From JANJUB01 sp031386985 (GTDB taxonomy: Bacteria > Armatimonadota > Fimbriimonadia > Fimbriimonadales > Fimbriimonadaceae): a stretch of 64,000 nt of DNA. Under the pieces are notes generated by a model. It did not search any database, was not told the DNA's origin, and saw nothing but the letters and a program-made list of their open reading frames with translations. Made by a program: the position numbers and the translations under genes. The stretch covers positions 1 to 64,000 of the forward strand of contig JANNCV010000043.1 in the NCBI GenBank assembly GCA_031386985.1. The letters are read 5' to 3'. Below, in pieces: positions 10,167 to 18,153 of this stretch. Numbering within the stretch: the first letter of the stretch is position 1; each line of letters begins with the position of its first letter.

Positions 10167-10295
10167 CGATTCTCCTTTGATAGTGGGTCAATTCCCACAA
10201 CCTGGGGACATCATTTCACGGAAATTGCTGGTTCCGTAGATTCCCCCGTATTTCTACGGACGGGAGAAACGCGGTTTTTCGTGCGATGAATTGTG

Positions 10296-12143
10296 TTAAC
10301 AAAACTCATCGTGAAGAACGCGAACAGCTCGGTGAAGTTCGGATTCGGGCACCAGACAGGAGAGCGAGTAGTCACTGTCCGTCGTTTGAAGAATCGGAAT
10401 TTGCGCAGCTCGGAGAACCCCAACTACGCTTCGAAACACGCCCGACTGTTGCATGTACTCATGCCCAACCAGCGAAACCATCGTGCAACCTTCGGTTAGC
10501 TCAACCGAAATACGCCTCATTTCTCCTACTCGTTCGAGGAGCTTGGCTTGGGTTTCCACTTCGGCTGAAGCCGTTCCAATCTGAACTAGATAAACCGGGC
10601 CGCCCCCGGTCATCGGTACAACCAACCCATCGAACACATCTTTCACATTAGGATACTGGTCGCGCGAGACCGCAAAGCCCGTGCCACTCGGCGAGATGTT
10701 AACCATGTAGAGGTTAACGTTGAACTGAGCAAGCGTATCGTAGAGATGCTCTTCAATCACGCGGCGGTGGGTTTCGTCCGCACTTTCCATTCTAAACTGC
10801 AAATAAACTAGCTTGCCTGTGTGGGTTACGCCCGTAACTCTGCGCCCTGGAAATTGCTCTTTCTGGACAATTTCGGTTCCCTTCTCGTCGGAAAATGTGC
10901 TTTTTACCCACAGCGGAATATCGAACTTCATTGCAATCTCGGCGGCGCGAGGGTGAACAACTTTCGCGCCAAGGTGCGCTATCTCGGCAACTTCATCGTA
11001 GGTCACGGTAGTGAGGGTGGGGGCCTCCGGAACGAAATCAGGATCTGCCGTCTTAATGCCCGAAACATCCGTGAATATCTCAACAGCGACGGCTTGCAGG
11101 GCCGCTCCCACGGCGCTGGCCGTAGTATCGGAACCCCCGCGTCCAAGGGTAGTAAGTTCCCCGCCGGGCATGCCGTCGCCCGAAACGTAAACTCCTTGGA
11201 ATCCACATACGACCGGAATTTGCTTATTTTGAACCGCGCGTTGGAGTGCAATCGGGTTCACGCCCACGATCCGAGCATTGCCGAAAACGCCGTCGGTTCG
11301 GATTCCGGCTTGCCCCCCGCGAAATGCCAACGCGCTATGCCCCAAAGTTTTCAAGGTGTGAGCAAAAACCACGGAACTCAATATCTCGCCACATGCGATC
11401 AAAAGATCAACCTCTCGAGGATCGGGGGAAACGCTAGGATCAATTTCCCTGAGCATTGATAGCAAGGTATCCGTGGCGTAAGGCTCACCTCTTCGACCAA
11501 TGGCGCTGACAACCACCACGGGTTGGTAGCCTTGCTCCTTGGCCGAAACCACTTTTAATGCCGAACGCATTCTAGCTTCCGGAGTCGCCACGCTCGTCCC
11601 GCCAAACTTCATGACCTTAATCCGATTGCCTTCAACACGCTCATTTGGCGGAACGATGAGCCCCGCTTGGGGGGCTAGCGGAGGTGATCCGATCCGATTC
11701 TGAAGCTCTTTCGCCAGCTTTTCGGCCCCTGCGGCGCCCGTTACTAAGAGGACCCTATCGTGCATGTCGCCAATGTGATCAAGCGTCACCCCACAACTAA
11801 TCGCGGCAGCAACAACCTTTGAGATTAAGCCTTCTTCATCCCGAATATTGACGGCACTCACCAGCACAATGCTCCGCTTGCCCTGAACGGCCCAGTTCAA
11901 ATGCGTCTTCAATGCCGCCTCAATCAGTTCAACCTGGGCTTCATTCACCACGAACGCCATACCGCCTGGGGTTAGCTTGACAAAATCAATGCTGAGGCCC
12001 GCATCGGCGACCAAAGTTAGGACGCTCAAGCGATCTGATTCTGGATTTTCAAGACCAGTTACAACGACCTGTGCAAATCCGTGGCGAACTTCTATTCCAC
12101 TAATGCCACGAGGGCGTTCAAAAGCGGTTTCAGTGATGGGCAC
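10296..12143 (-). CDS. lysC: Aspartate kinase with extra N-terminal ACT domains
   Basis: First step of the Lys/Thr/Met pathway: ATP-dependent phosphorylation of aspartate. The kinase core starts at KVMKFGGTSVA and includes GRGGSDTTASAVGAAL and FTDVSGIKTADP; two C-terminal ACT domains follow (ISPSGTGFAVS; EGCTMVSLVGHEYM). About 170 residues precede the core and themselves look like a tandem ACT pair (AQVVVTGLENPESDRLSVLTLVAD; RDEEGLISKVVAAAISCGV), making the protein about 615 aa instead of the usual 400-460. The GTG at 12143 is preferred over the open frame to 12275, which overlaps the upstream peptidase gene. The start is uncertain; the kinase identity is not. Confidence 0.9.
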   Translation of the reverse strand: MPITETAFERPRGISGIEVRHGFAQVVVTGLENPESDRLSVLTLVADAGLSIDFVKLTPGGMAFVVNEAQVELIEAALKTHLNWAVQGKRSIVLVSAVNIRDEEGLISKVVAAAISCGVTLDHIGDMHDRVLLVTGAAGAEKLAKELQNRIGSPPLAPQAGLIVPPNERVEGNRIKVMKFGGTSVATPEARMRSALKVVSAKEQGYQPVVVVSAIGRRGEPYATDTLLSMLREIDPSVSPDPREVDLLIACGEILSSVVFAHTLKTLGHSALAFRGGQAGIRTDGVFGNARIVGVNPIALQRAVQNKQIPVVCGFQGVYVSGDGMPGGELTTLGRGGSDTTASAVGAALQAVAVEIFTDVSGIKTADPDFVPEAPTLTTVTYDEVAEIAHLGAKVVHPRAAEIAMKFDIPLWVKSTFSDEKGTEIVQKEQFPGRRVTGVTHTGKLVYLQFRMESADETHRRVIEEHLYDTLAQFNVNLYMVNISPSGTGFAVSRDQYPNVKDVFDGLVVPMTGGGPVYLVQIGTASAEVETQAKLLERVGEMRRISVELTEGCTMVSLVGHEYMQQSGVFRSVVGVLRAAQIPILQTTDSDYSLSCLVPESELHRAVRVLHDEFC

Positions 12144-12156
12144 TCCTAATTGTGGA

Positions 12157-12837
12157 TCATCGCGCCGACCAAGCGCGTTTGAGTCCCCACCAAGCCACTC
12201 CAATGCTGATCCCGGCCCAAAGGGTTGCCGAAAGAACCGCGGGAATTCCCGTTGCATTTTGAAGGATCTCAGCATCGTTCTCGGCCATCGCGACCGGAGT
12301 GATTCTAAGGATTTGAAGGACTGCTTGAAGCGACATTACGCAAAGGAACAGGCCAATGAACTGAACGACTTCTTGCACCAGTACAGTCCGCGCTCGAAGC
12401 AATCCCACAAGGCCCCCCATGATTAGAACGGCCGACAGCACTCCAACAAGATCGCCCCGAAGCCACACCGTTAAGGCGAAGGCCATCAACGCTAACAAAC
12501 CGATCACCGCCTTCCGTGCGCCCTCTTTGGTTGCTGATAACGCCAAAATTACCGCTCCCATGACCGTTGCGCCGATATACCCCGCCGGTGATACGAGAAT
12601 CTGCCACCCACCGTAGGATCTAGTTACGCCAGAACCATCGGCAAAAACCGCGATTGTGATTCCACGGCCGCCGGTGGCGAAGGCCACCAGCGCGTGTCCA
12701 AGCTCATGCAAATGCGTGTAAAGGTATTGGAGGGGCAGGGTTGCCCAATGCAAATAGGGGACGAACCATGCCAGCACAATGAGGCTACTCAGGATCAAGA
12801 GCCGCTTCTGGCTCTTTGAAAGACCTTCTTTGCTCAT
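12157..12837 (-). CDS. M50B-like membrane metalloprotease homologue
   Basis: Multi-pass membrane protein of 226 aa. An HELGH zinc-binding motif (HLHELGHALVAFATGG) sits after the first transmembrane segment, followed by several hydrophobic helices (GYIGATVMGAVILAL; AVIGLLALMAFALTV; LSAVLIMGGLVGLL; VVQFIGLFLCVMSLQ). This matches the peptidase M50B-like group. The ATG at 12837 has GGAG 6 nt upstream; an in-frame ATG lies two codons earlier. It overlaps the upstream PAP2 gene by about 50 bp and is followed closely by aspartate kinase, suggesting one transcript. The substrate is unknown. Confidence 0.75.
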   Translation of the reverse strand: MSKEGLSKSQKRLLILSSLIVLAWFVPYLHWATLPLQYLYTHLHELGHALVAFATGGRGITIAVFADGSGVTRSYGGWQILVSPAGYIGATVMGAVILALSATKEGARKAVIGLLALMAFALTVWLRGDLVGVLSAVLIMGGLVGLLRARTVLVQEVVQFIGLFLCVMSLQAVLQILRITPVAMAENDAEILQNATGIPAVLSATLWAGISIGVAWWGLKRAWSAR

Positions 12838-13336
12838 AAACACTCCATGTTTTCATTACAACATACGCGCAAAACGCGCCGACGATCCACCCGAGAACGA
12901 CTTGATAGGGATAATGGACCCCAACATAGACGCGAGATAGCCCCGTAAACAGAGCGGCTAGAATCCAAGGCGCGCTTGCCCACTTAAAGCGCATCCAAAA
13001 GACCATGGCCACTGCCGCCATATTCGCGCTGTGCGCACTCGCCGTTCCGAAGCTCGTGAGCTTTCCAACTCGTAAATGCACATCGGTTAGTTCAACGCAG
13101 GGCCGCGTAGCTTGGAAAACAGCCTTCATCACGTCGGTGGTGGCGTTTGCAACCCCCACGGCAAGCAGAGCAAGAAATGTCGGCCCCCTTGTATTTTTGT
13201 TCCAGAGACAGTAAATCAAAACGGCACCAAGCAAAATCCGTCCTGGCGTTTCCTTCGTGGCTTCGCTCATGAACCTAAAAAATGGCGCAAACCCGTCCGG
13301 CCAGTTATTGATCCATCTGAACAGAGCAACGTCCAC
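12785..13336 (-). CDS. PAP2-family membrane phosphatase
   Basis: A 183-residue integral membrane phosphatidic-acid-phosphatase type 2 protein. The three phosphatase motifs are visible: KAVFQATRP, a central FGTASAHSANMAA in place of the usual PSGH, and SRVYVGVHYPYQVVLG. The central motif keeps the His but lacks the standard Pro-Ser-Gly-His, so the active-site geometry may differ. Likely substrates are undecaprenyl pyrophosphate or lipid phosphates. It starts one base before the dipeptidase gene ends and overlaps the M50-like gene, so it is part of a five-gene minus-strand operon. Confidence 0.8.
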   Translation of the reverse strand: MDVALFRWINNWPDGFAPFFRFMSEATKETPGRILLGAVLIYCLWNKNTRGPTFLALLAVGVANATTDVMKAVFQATRPCVELTDVHLRVGKLTSFGTASAHSANMAAVAMVFWMRFKWASAPWILAALFTGLSRVYVGVHYPYQVVLGWIVGAFCAYVVMKTWSVYEQRRSFKEPEAALDPE

Positions 13337-14065
13337 TTAGGCCGCTCCACGAACAAACGGGTTGGGGCGCTCAGCTATCGCTCGTTCCCATACTTCCTGT
13401 TGTTCTTTATAGTCTTGTTCGGGGTATTCGATCAAACCATAGATGCACTCCCTAAGGCCCAGCCGAACAGCCCAACCCGCATCGCCAAAACTGAAATGCC
13501 ACCATTCATCCCGACAATTCGAAAACCCAGCCGCGATCATCGCTTCATACAGCATCATGCGATTCTCTAGAGCTTGGGCTGACAACCCGTACACAAAGGT
13601 CGGACCTCCTTCAATTCGATCATAAGGCGAGCTCATGTCAAGGTGCTTTCTATCGGGGCCGATTAGGACGACATCAATTGCCGCCCCCGTGCAATGCCCC
13701 GGTGGGGCTTTGCGACCGGGCGGAGCCACCCAACGATTGACGGTGCGCCTCAGCGCTGGTCCATCCCGCCCCGGAAAGGCTTCACGAGCGCAGCGGGTCA
13801 TAAACTCGTAGATCATCTCTTGGCGCTTTAGAGGACGCCAAGCGTCCGTGATCCCCAGACAAATGCCGTCGGGTAACGAGCGCGCCACTTCTTCCGCCAT
13901 TTCTGCGACGCGACTTCGCACCACGGGAATCGTAGAATCTCTCACGATTATGACGCTCGGTGAGGCGGTCCGGAGGTCAACCAAGGGTTCGCAGTTATCA
14001 AGTTCGATGATACGATCCAGTTCTCGCACAGGTTCGGGTCGCCCCTTACTACGATCAAATCGCAT
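13337..14065 (-). CDS. ddpX: D-alanyl-D-alanine dipeptidase (VanX/DdpX type, M15)
   Basis: Zinc dipeptidase of 242 aa that hydrolyses D-Ala-D-Ala, used in peptidoglycan turnover or cell-wall recycling. The M15D signature is present: GITDAWRPL, the zinc ligands in GHCTGAAIDVVL (HxxxxxxD), and EWWHFSFGD carrying the catalytic Glu and the third ligand His. The ATG at 14065 overlaps the stop of the upstream SLBB gene (TGATG), indicating translational coupling. No VanH/VanA ligase is nearby, so a resistance role is not implied. The assignment is strong at family level, weaker for exact substrate. Confidence 0.85.
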   Translation of the reverse strand: MRFDRSKGRPEPVRELDRIIELDNCEPLVDLRTASPSVIIVRDSTIPVVRSRVAEMAEEVARSLPDGICLGITDAWRPLKRQEMIYEFMTRCAREAFPGRDGPALRRTVNRWVAPPGRKAPPGHCTGAAIDVVLIGPDRKHLDMSSPYDRIEGGPTFVYGLSAQALENRMMLYEAMIAAGFSNCRDEWWHFSFGDAGWAVRLGLRECIYGLIEYPEQDYKEQQEVWERAIAERPNPFVRGAA

Positions 14066-15183
14066 CAACGCAGGATTCCGAACAGCAGGCCAAGAATTAC
14101 GATTCCCCCAATCTTCAGCAAATCGTTACGTTTGCGGCCCGCCTTCTTCGGTTCGGCCAACTCAACGATATCTTCCGCGAAGAGTGCGACATCGCCAGTT
14201 CGTCCAAGCCGCATGAGGTCGTAATCATGAGTTGTAACCTTGGTTTTGCCCTGGATATTGCGAGTCAGCTTCACTTTCTTCAGATCTGCACCCTTTGTAG
14301 GTCCGCCGGCCGCCTCAACTGCCTTACTTAACGTCAAGCCGGGTTGGATCGCGATTCGCTTTGGCGATTGCACTAACCCGGTCACGGTAACGTAGGCCGT
14401 CGAGACGGATTGAGGAACAAACACTTCGTCGCCCGCTAGCAGTTCAAGATCGCCGGCCTTCAGGTTCACGAGGGGCAGAGCGGAACCTGCTCGAATAACA
14501 CGGACAATCGAGTCATCTGCAATCGCCGTAAGGCCCCCGCTGGCGCCGATTGCACCACGCACGGTCAGGCCGCGCGTGAAAGGGACCATCCCCGGACGAG
14601 CAACCATTCCAAGCACTGCGATATCGCGTGTTCTGACCACCAAGTCGAAGAAAACTCGATCACCCGCTCTAATTTCGGGATTGTGGGCAATGGATTTACC
14701 GTCGAACAACAGAAAATTAACCACCAAAGTCTGACCGTTTGCACCGATGATTCGAATGTTTTCTAAATCGGCGGCTGAAGTGGGTTTAGCCTCGCGAACG
14801 ACATCGGATAGCCTCAACCCGGCTCGCGGATAGAGCTCGCCAGAGTTTGCAATTGCCCCGGCATAACTTATCAATCCGCCTTTCGCAGCCCCGAGAACTT
14901 TCAACTTCACGGTGGCCCTTTGCAATATCCTTTGTTCAATCAACGTTGCCGCAAGTTTGGCCCCAGCTTGGTCTTCGCGAAGACCGGCAATACTCACCGC
15001 CCCGATGAACTGCATGATGATGAACCCGTCTCGTGAAATCACGTAGTCTTTACTGAGGCTTGGCTCTTCCTCACAGATAACGTTCACCGAGTCACCCGGC
15101 TTCACAATCGTCCGCCCTTGGCTTACTGCCAGCGCGCAGAGAGCCACCAGGAAACCAACAAAAATCAGCCTGAATCGTCTCAT
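14065..15183 (-). CDS. Polysaccharide export protein with SLBB domains
   Basis: A 372-residue secreted protein of the Wza/poly-export class. It starts at the ATG at 15183 (MRRFRLIFVGFLVALCALAVSQG signal segment); the frame is open to 15303 but the extra 40 residues look non-coding. Poly_export N-domain: VKPGDSVNVICEEEPSLSKDYVISRDGFI. Two SLBB repeats follow (ISYAGAIANSGELYPRAGLRLSDVV; VTGLVQSPKRIAIQPGLTLSKAV), with a further similar unit between. A C-terminal basic stretch and hydrophobic helix (KIGGIVILGLLFGIL) act as a membrane anchor. No capsule biosynthesis cluster is adjacent. Confidence 0.82.
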   Translation of the reverse strand: MRRFRLIFVGFLVALCALAVSQGRTIVKPGDSVNVICEEEPSLSKDYVISRDGFIIMQFIGAVSIAGLREDQAGAKLAATLIEQRILQRATVKLKVLGAAKGGLISYAGAIANSGELYPRAGLRLSDVVREAKPTSAADLENIRIIGANGQTLVVNFLLFDGKSIAHNPEIRAGDRVFFDLVVRTRDIAVLGMVARPGMVPFTRGLTVRGAIGASGGLTAIADDSIVRVIRAGSALPLVNLKAGDLELLAGDEVFVPQSVSTAYVTVTGLVQSPKRIAIQPGLTLSKAVEAAGGPTKGADLKKVKLTRNIQGKTKVTTHDYDLMRLGRTGDVALFAEDIVELAEPKKAGRKRNDLLKIGGIVILGLLFGILR

Positions 15184-15413
15184 CGTTCTTTCAGACGCGG
15201 AAACGCCAGTTTCTGATTCGAAATCTCGCTGAAAGCTACTTGCGCCGAAATGTTTGTCAAATTGCGACCGTCGAAGTGCAATATTCAGCAAAACTGCTTG
15301 CAAACGCTCCGTTGAGGCGGTATGATCCGTTATACTGGTGGATGTGAACGAATGGGACGCATTATGCTGTCTTATTCGTCAGGTGCAACGTGTGCTCTGG
15401 AGAGGAAATTTTG

Positions 15414-17939
15414 ATGCGTGGATTAAGATTTATTAAGCCTTTAGCTGTAATGGCGATAGTAACAAGCGTGGTGGCGTCGTTCGCCCAGGATCGCTATATC
15501 GTGACGGACCTTGGCGTTTTGCCCGGCGGAATTATTAACCAGCCTGCGCGCGTTAATCAGAACGGGTGGGTAACGGGTTTTACTCAAAGAATAGGCGGCC
15601 GAAGCGCGTTCCTATTCAATGGCCCGAACCTGCTTGACCTTGGCACCTTGCCGGGCCGAACGGGCGCGGAAGCCATGGACATGAATACCGCTGGCCTCGT
15701 CATTGGAACAGCCGGATCAGGCGCGAGCTCAAAAGCCTTCCTTTGGCAAAACGGCGCCATCCAAGAAATCCTTCCAAACTTTTTCAACGGCTTAAATGGT
15801 AACCCTGGCCCGGCGACCGCAGGGGCAGCCATAAACTCATCGGCCAATTCAGTTGTAAACGACCTTTCTCAAGGTAATGCCTGGGTGATCACTCCCACAG
15901 GGCGCTTCGCCCAAGGAATCTTTGCGACGGCGATGAACGATCGCAATCGAATCGTTGGCACTACTGCCGACGGTAGCATGTGGCTCTGGGTTCCTCCAAT
16001 TCTTCCCGAAACCACCGATACGATCACCGAAGTTGACGCACGTCGAGACGGTGACACTGTCGCCACTCCGTACGACATCACGGATGTGAACATCTGGAAC
16101 GCCGACCAAAACTTCTACGTTGGAACAACCGGATTCCCAACAGGCGGCAATGTCGGACCTACGGTTCTTAGCACCGCGGGATTCTGCGCTCCTGGCCCAA
16201 GTGACCCTTTTTATATGCCGCCACTATTGAACGACAACGTTAGCGAAGCTCACGGTGTCAACCGAAACAACGTGATCGTTGGTCGCTCCGGTCAACTCAA
16301 TGAGGTGAACGGCCAAGTAACCGTCAACTATCGCGGTTGCATCTGGTACCCCGTTCCATTTGATCCGTTTTACGTTGGCTTTGATATTCAACAGCTTTTG
16401 CCCGCGAATACCGCCATTGTTATTGATAATCTGATTTCGATCAACAATCGAGGCCAAATCACGGGAACTTATACTCGCAACGGCGAGATTCGCTGCATTC
16501 GGCTTGATCCGGTCAATGTCCCCGTTGGATTGATTATTGATCCAAATGCAGTTCCCGGCGGGACAAACACTACGGGTACCGTCTCGCTTAACAACCCCGC
16601 GCCTTTCGGTGGAACCGTCGTTAACATTCGCTCGAACAACGGTATCGCCCAAGTTCCGGCCACGGTTACGGTTCCGCAAGCGGCGACGTCAGTGAACTTC
16701 AATATCATTACATCGCCGGTCACGGCCTCTACTCCGCTCTTGATCACGGCTGAGCGCTTTGGGTACACCCAGACTGCCCAGCTTCGAGTTCAACCCACCA
16801 CGCTCCAATCCGTGGCTGTCAATCCTAACCGGATCACCGGCGGCTTAGCCACAACTGGAACCGTACGACTTTTGGGCAATGCGCCCACGAGTGGCTTAAC
16901 CGTGGTGCTAAGCAGTTCGAATGTGGCTTATGCCACGACGCCGGCAGCCGTAACCGTTCTACCGGGCGGCAATACGGCAACTTTCCCGATTAACACAAGC
17001 GTCGTCACGACCAATAAAGTCGTTACCATAACCGCAACGGCGGGGGGATTGGTTCGTACCACCAACTTCACCGTCTCAACTCCGTTCTTGGAGAGCATTA
17101 CGGTATCACCAACAAGTGTTCTGGGCGGAACGGCCGTCACGGGAACAGCGTTGATCACAAACAATACGCTAAGTGGTGGAGCGAGAGTGCTACTTTCGAG
17201 CAGCGCCCCTTCAGCCGCCTCGGTGCCAACATCGGTTCTAGTTCTTCCTGGAACGAGAAGCCAGACTTTCCCAATCACGACCTATGTTGTTATCACTACG
17301 ACGAACGTGATTATTACGGGCAACTTTAACGCCTCTACCAAAACGGCAGCCTTGCCGGTAAGGGCCCCTGAGTTGATTCACCTTCTGATCTCACCTTCGA
17401 CGGTCCTCGGCTTAACGGCTTCAAAAGGTTCGGTTGTACTGAATGCGCCCGCGCCTCTTGGCGGTGCGACTGTTTCGCTATCGTCTAGCGATGCGGGAGC
17501 GGTGCCGCCATCAACGGTTACGATCCCAGCTGGAGCGACCTATCGGCAGTTCAACATTGCAACCAATATTGTTGAGAGCACGCGAAATGTTACGATGCTC
17601 GCAACGTATCAATCAGTGTCAAAGACTGCGGTGCTTAGGGTGCAAGGCGCAACCTTGCTCGTACACGCCGTGCCCACTCCGGTTCAGCCTCCACCCATGG
17701 GGACTTACCCGATCGTAGTCACTTGTACGCTGGTGCTTGATCGCCCGGCTCAGCCGGGAGGAGCGAACATATTCTTGTTCACAAGCGATAATACGACCGC
17801 GCTTCCTCCATTCGGAGTGTTCATCCCGGCCGGTGGATCAAGCGCAACCTACCAACTGACAGTTCTAAAAGCGGGCACAGCTACAGTAACCGCAACGAGG
17901 GGATTGGTTAGCCTGCCCCGTGTGATTAACGCCCTCTAA
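15414..17939 (+). CDS. Large secreted protein: HAF repeats plus tandem Ig-like repeats
   Basis: An 841-residue surface or secreted protein. The ATG at 15414 has GAGAGG upstream and opens a signal peptide ending ASFAQ. The N-terminal ~350 residues carry HAF-family repeats (TDLGVLPGG, VTGFTQR, AFLF.., LDLGTLPG, GLVIGTA). From about residue 370 there are five Ig-like units of 85-90 residues, each with I-x-P-x-x-V/I-x-GG-x-x-T-x-G-x-V and SLSSS-type strands, ending with an FIPAGGSSATY unit. No cell-wall or PEP-CTERM sorting signal is seen. Adhesive or matrix function is inferred only. Confidence 0.75.
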   Translation: MRGLRFIKPLAVMAIVTSVVASFAQDRYIVTDLGVLPGGIINQPARVNQNGWVTGFTQRIGGRSAFLFNGPNLLDLGTLPGRTGAEAMDMNTAGLVIGTAGSGASSKAFLWQNGAIQEILPNFFNGLNGNPGPATAGAAINSSANSVVNDLSQGNAWVITPTGRFAQGIFATAMNDRNRIVGTTADGSMWLWVPPILPETTDTITEVDARRDGDTVATPYDITDVNIWNADQNFYVGTTGFPTGGNVGPTVLSTAGFCAPGPSDPFYMPPLLNDNVSEAHGVNRNNVIVGRSGQLNEVNGQVTVNYRGCIWYPVPFDPFYVGFDIQQLLPANTAIVIDNLISINNRGQITGTYTRNGEIRCIRLDPVNVPVGLIIDPNAVPGGTNTTGTVSLNNPAPFGGTVVNIRSNNGIAQVPATVTVPQAATSVNFNIITSPVTASTPLLITAERFGYTQTAQLRVQPTTLQSVAVNPNRITGGLATTGTVRLLGNAPTSGLTVVLSSSNVAYATTPAAVTVLPGGNTATFPINTSVVTTNKVVTITATAGGLVRTTNFTVSTPFLESITVSPTSVLGGTAVTGTALITNNTLSGGARVLLSSSAPSAASVPTSVLVLPGTRSQTFPITTYVVITTTNVIITGNFNASTKTAALPVRAPELIHLLISPSTVLGLTASKGSVVLNAPAPLGGATVSLSSSDAGAVPPSTVTIPAGATYRQFNIATNIVESTRNVTMLATYQSVSKTAVLRVQGATLLVHAVPTPVQPPPMGTYPIVVTCTLVLDRPAQPGGANIFLFTSDNTTALPPFGVFIPAGGSSATYQLTVLKAGTATVTATRGLVSLPRVINAL

Positions 17940-17956
17940 GAATCTGGCAAAAAAAG

Positions 17957-17984
17957 AGCCCCTGCCGTTAAGGCTGGGGCTTTT
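17957..17984 (+). terminator. Rho-independent terminator after the HAF/Ig gene
   Basis: A GCCCC-T-GCC / GGC-T-GGGGC hairpin with a GTTAA loop, flanked by A-rich sequence before and TTTTC after. It lies 17 bp past the stop of the secreted repeat protein. Confidence 0.85.
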
Positions 17985-18153
17985 CTATGTCACTCGTGTC
18001 TGCTTGCCGATAGAGGCAAAGTGCCCCAATGGCGGACAGCGCGCACACGATGACGGCAGTTATCTGAACCATACAAGGGGTTAATGTTGGCATGTCAATC
18101 GGGGCTCATCCCGCCATCATTGCTGGGTGGCATGAAATCAAGCAGACCTGCTG

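Noticed and set aside
18000..18153. Possible SAM or cobalamin riboswitch before metH
   Set aside because: No recognisable conserved core (B12-box or SAM core) could be found by eye.
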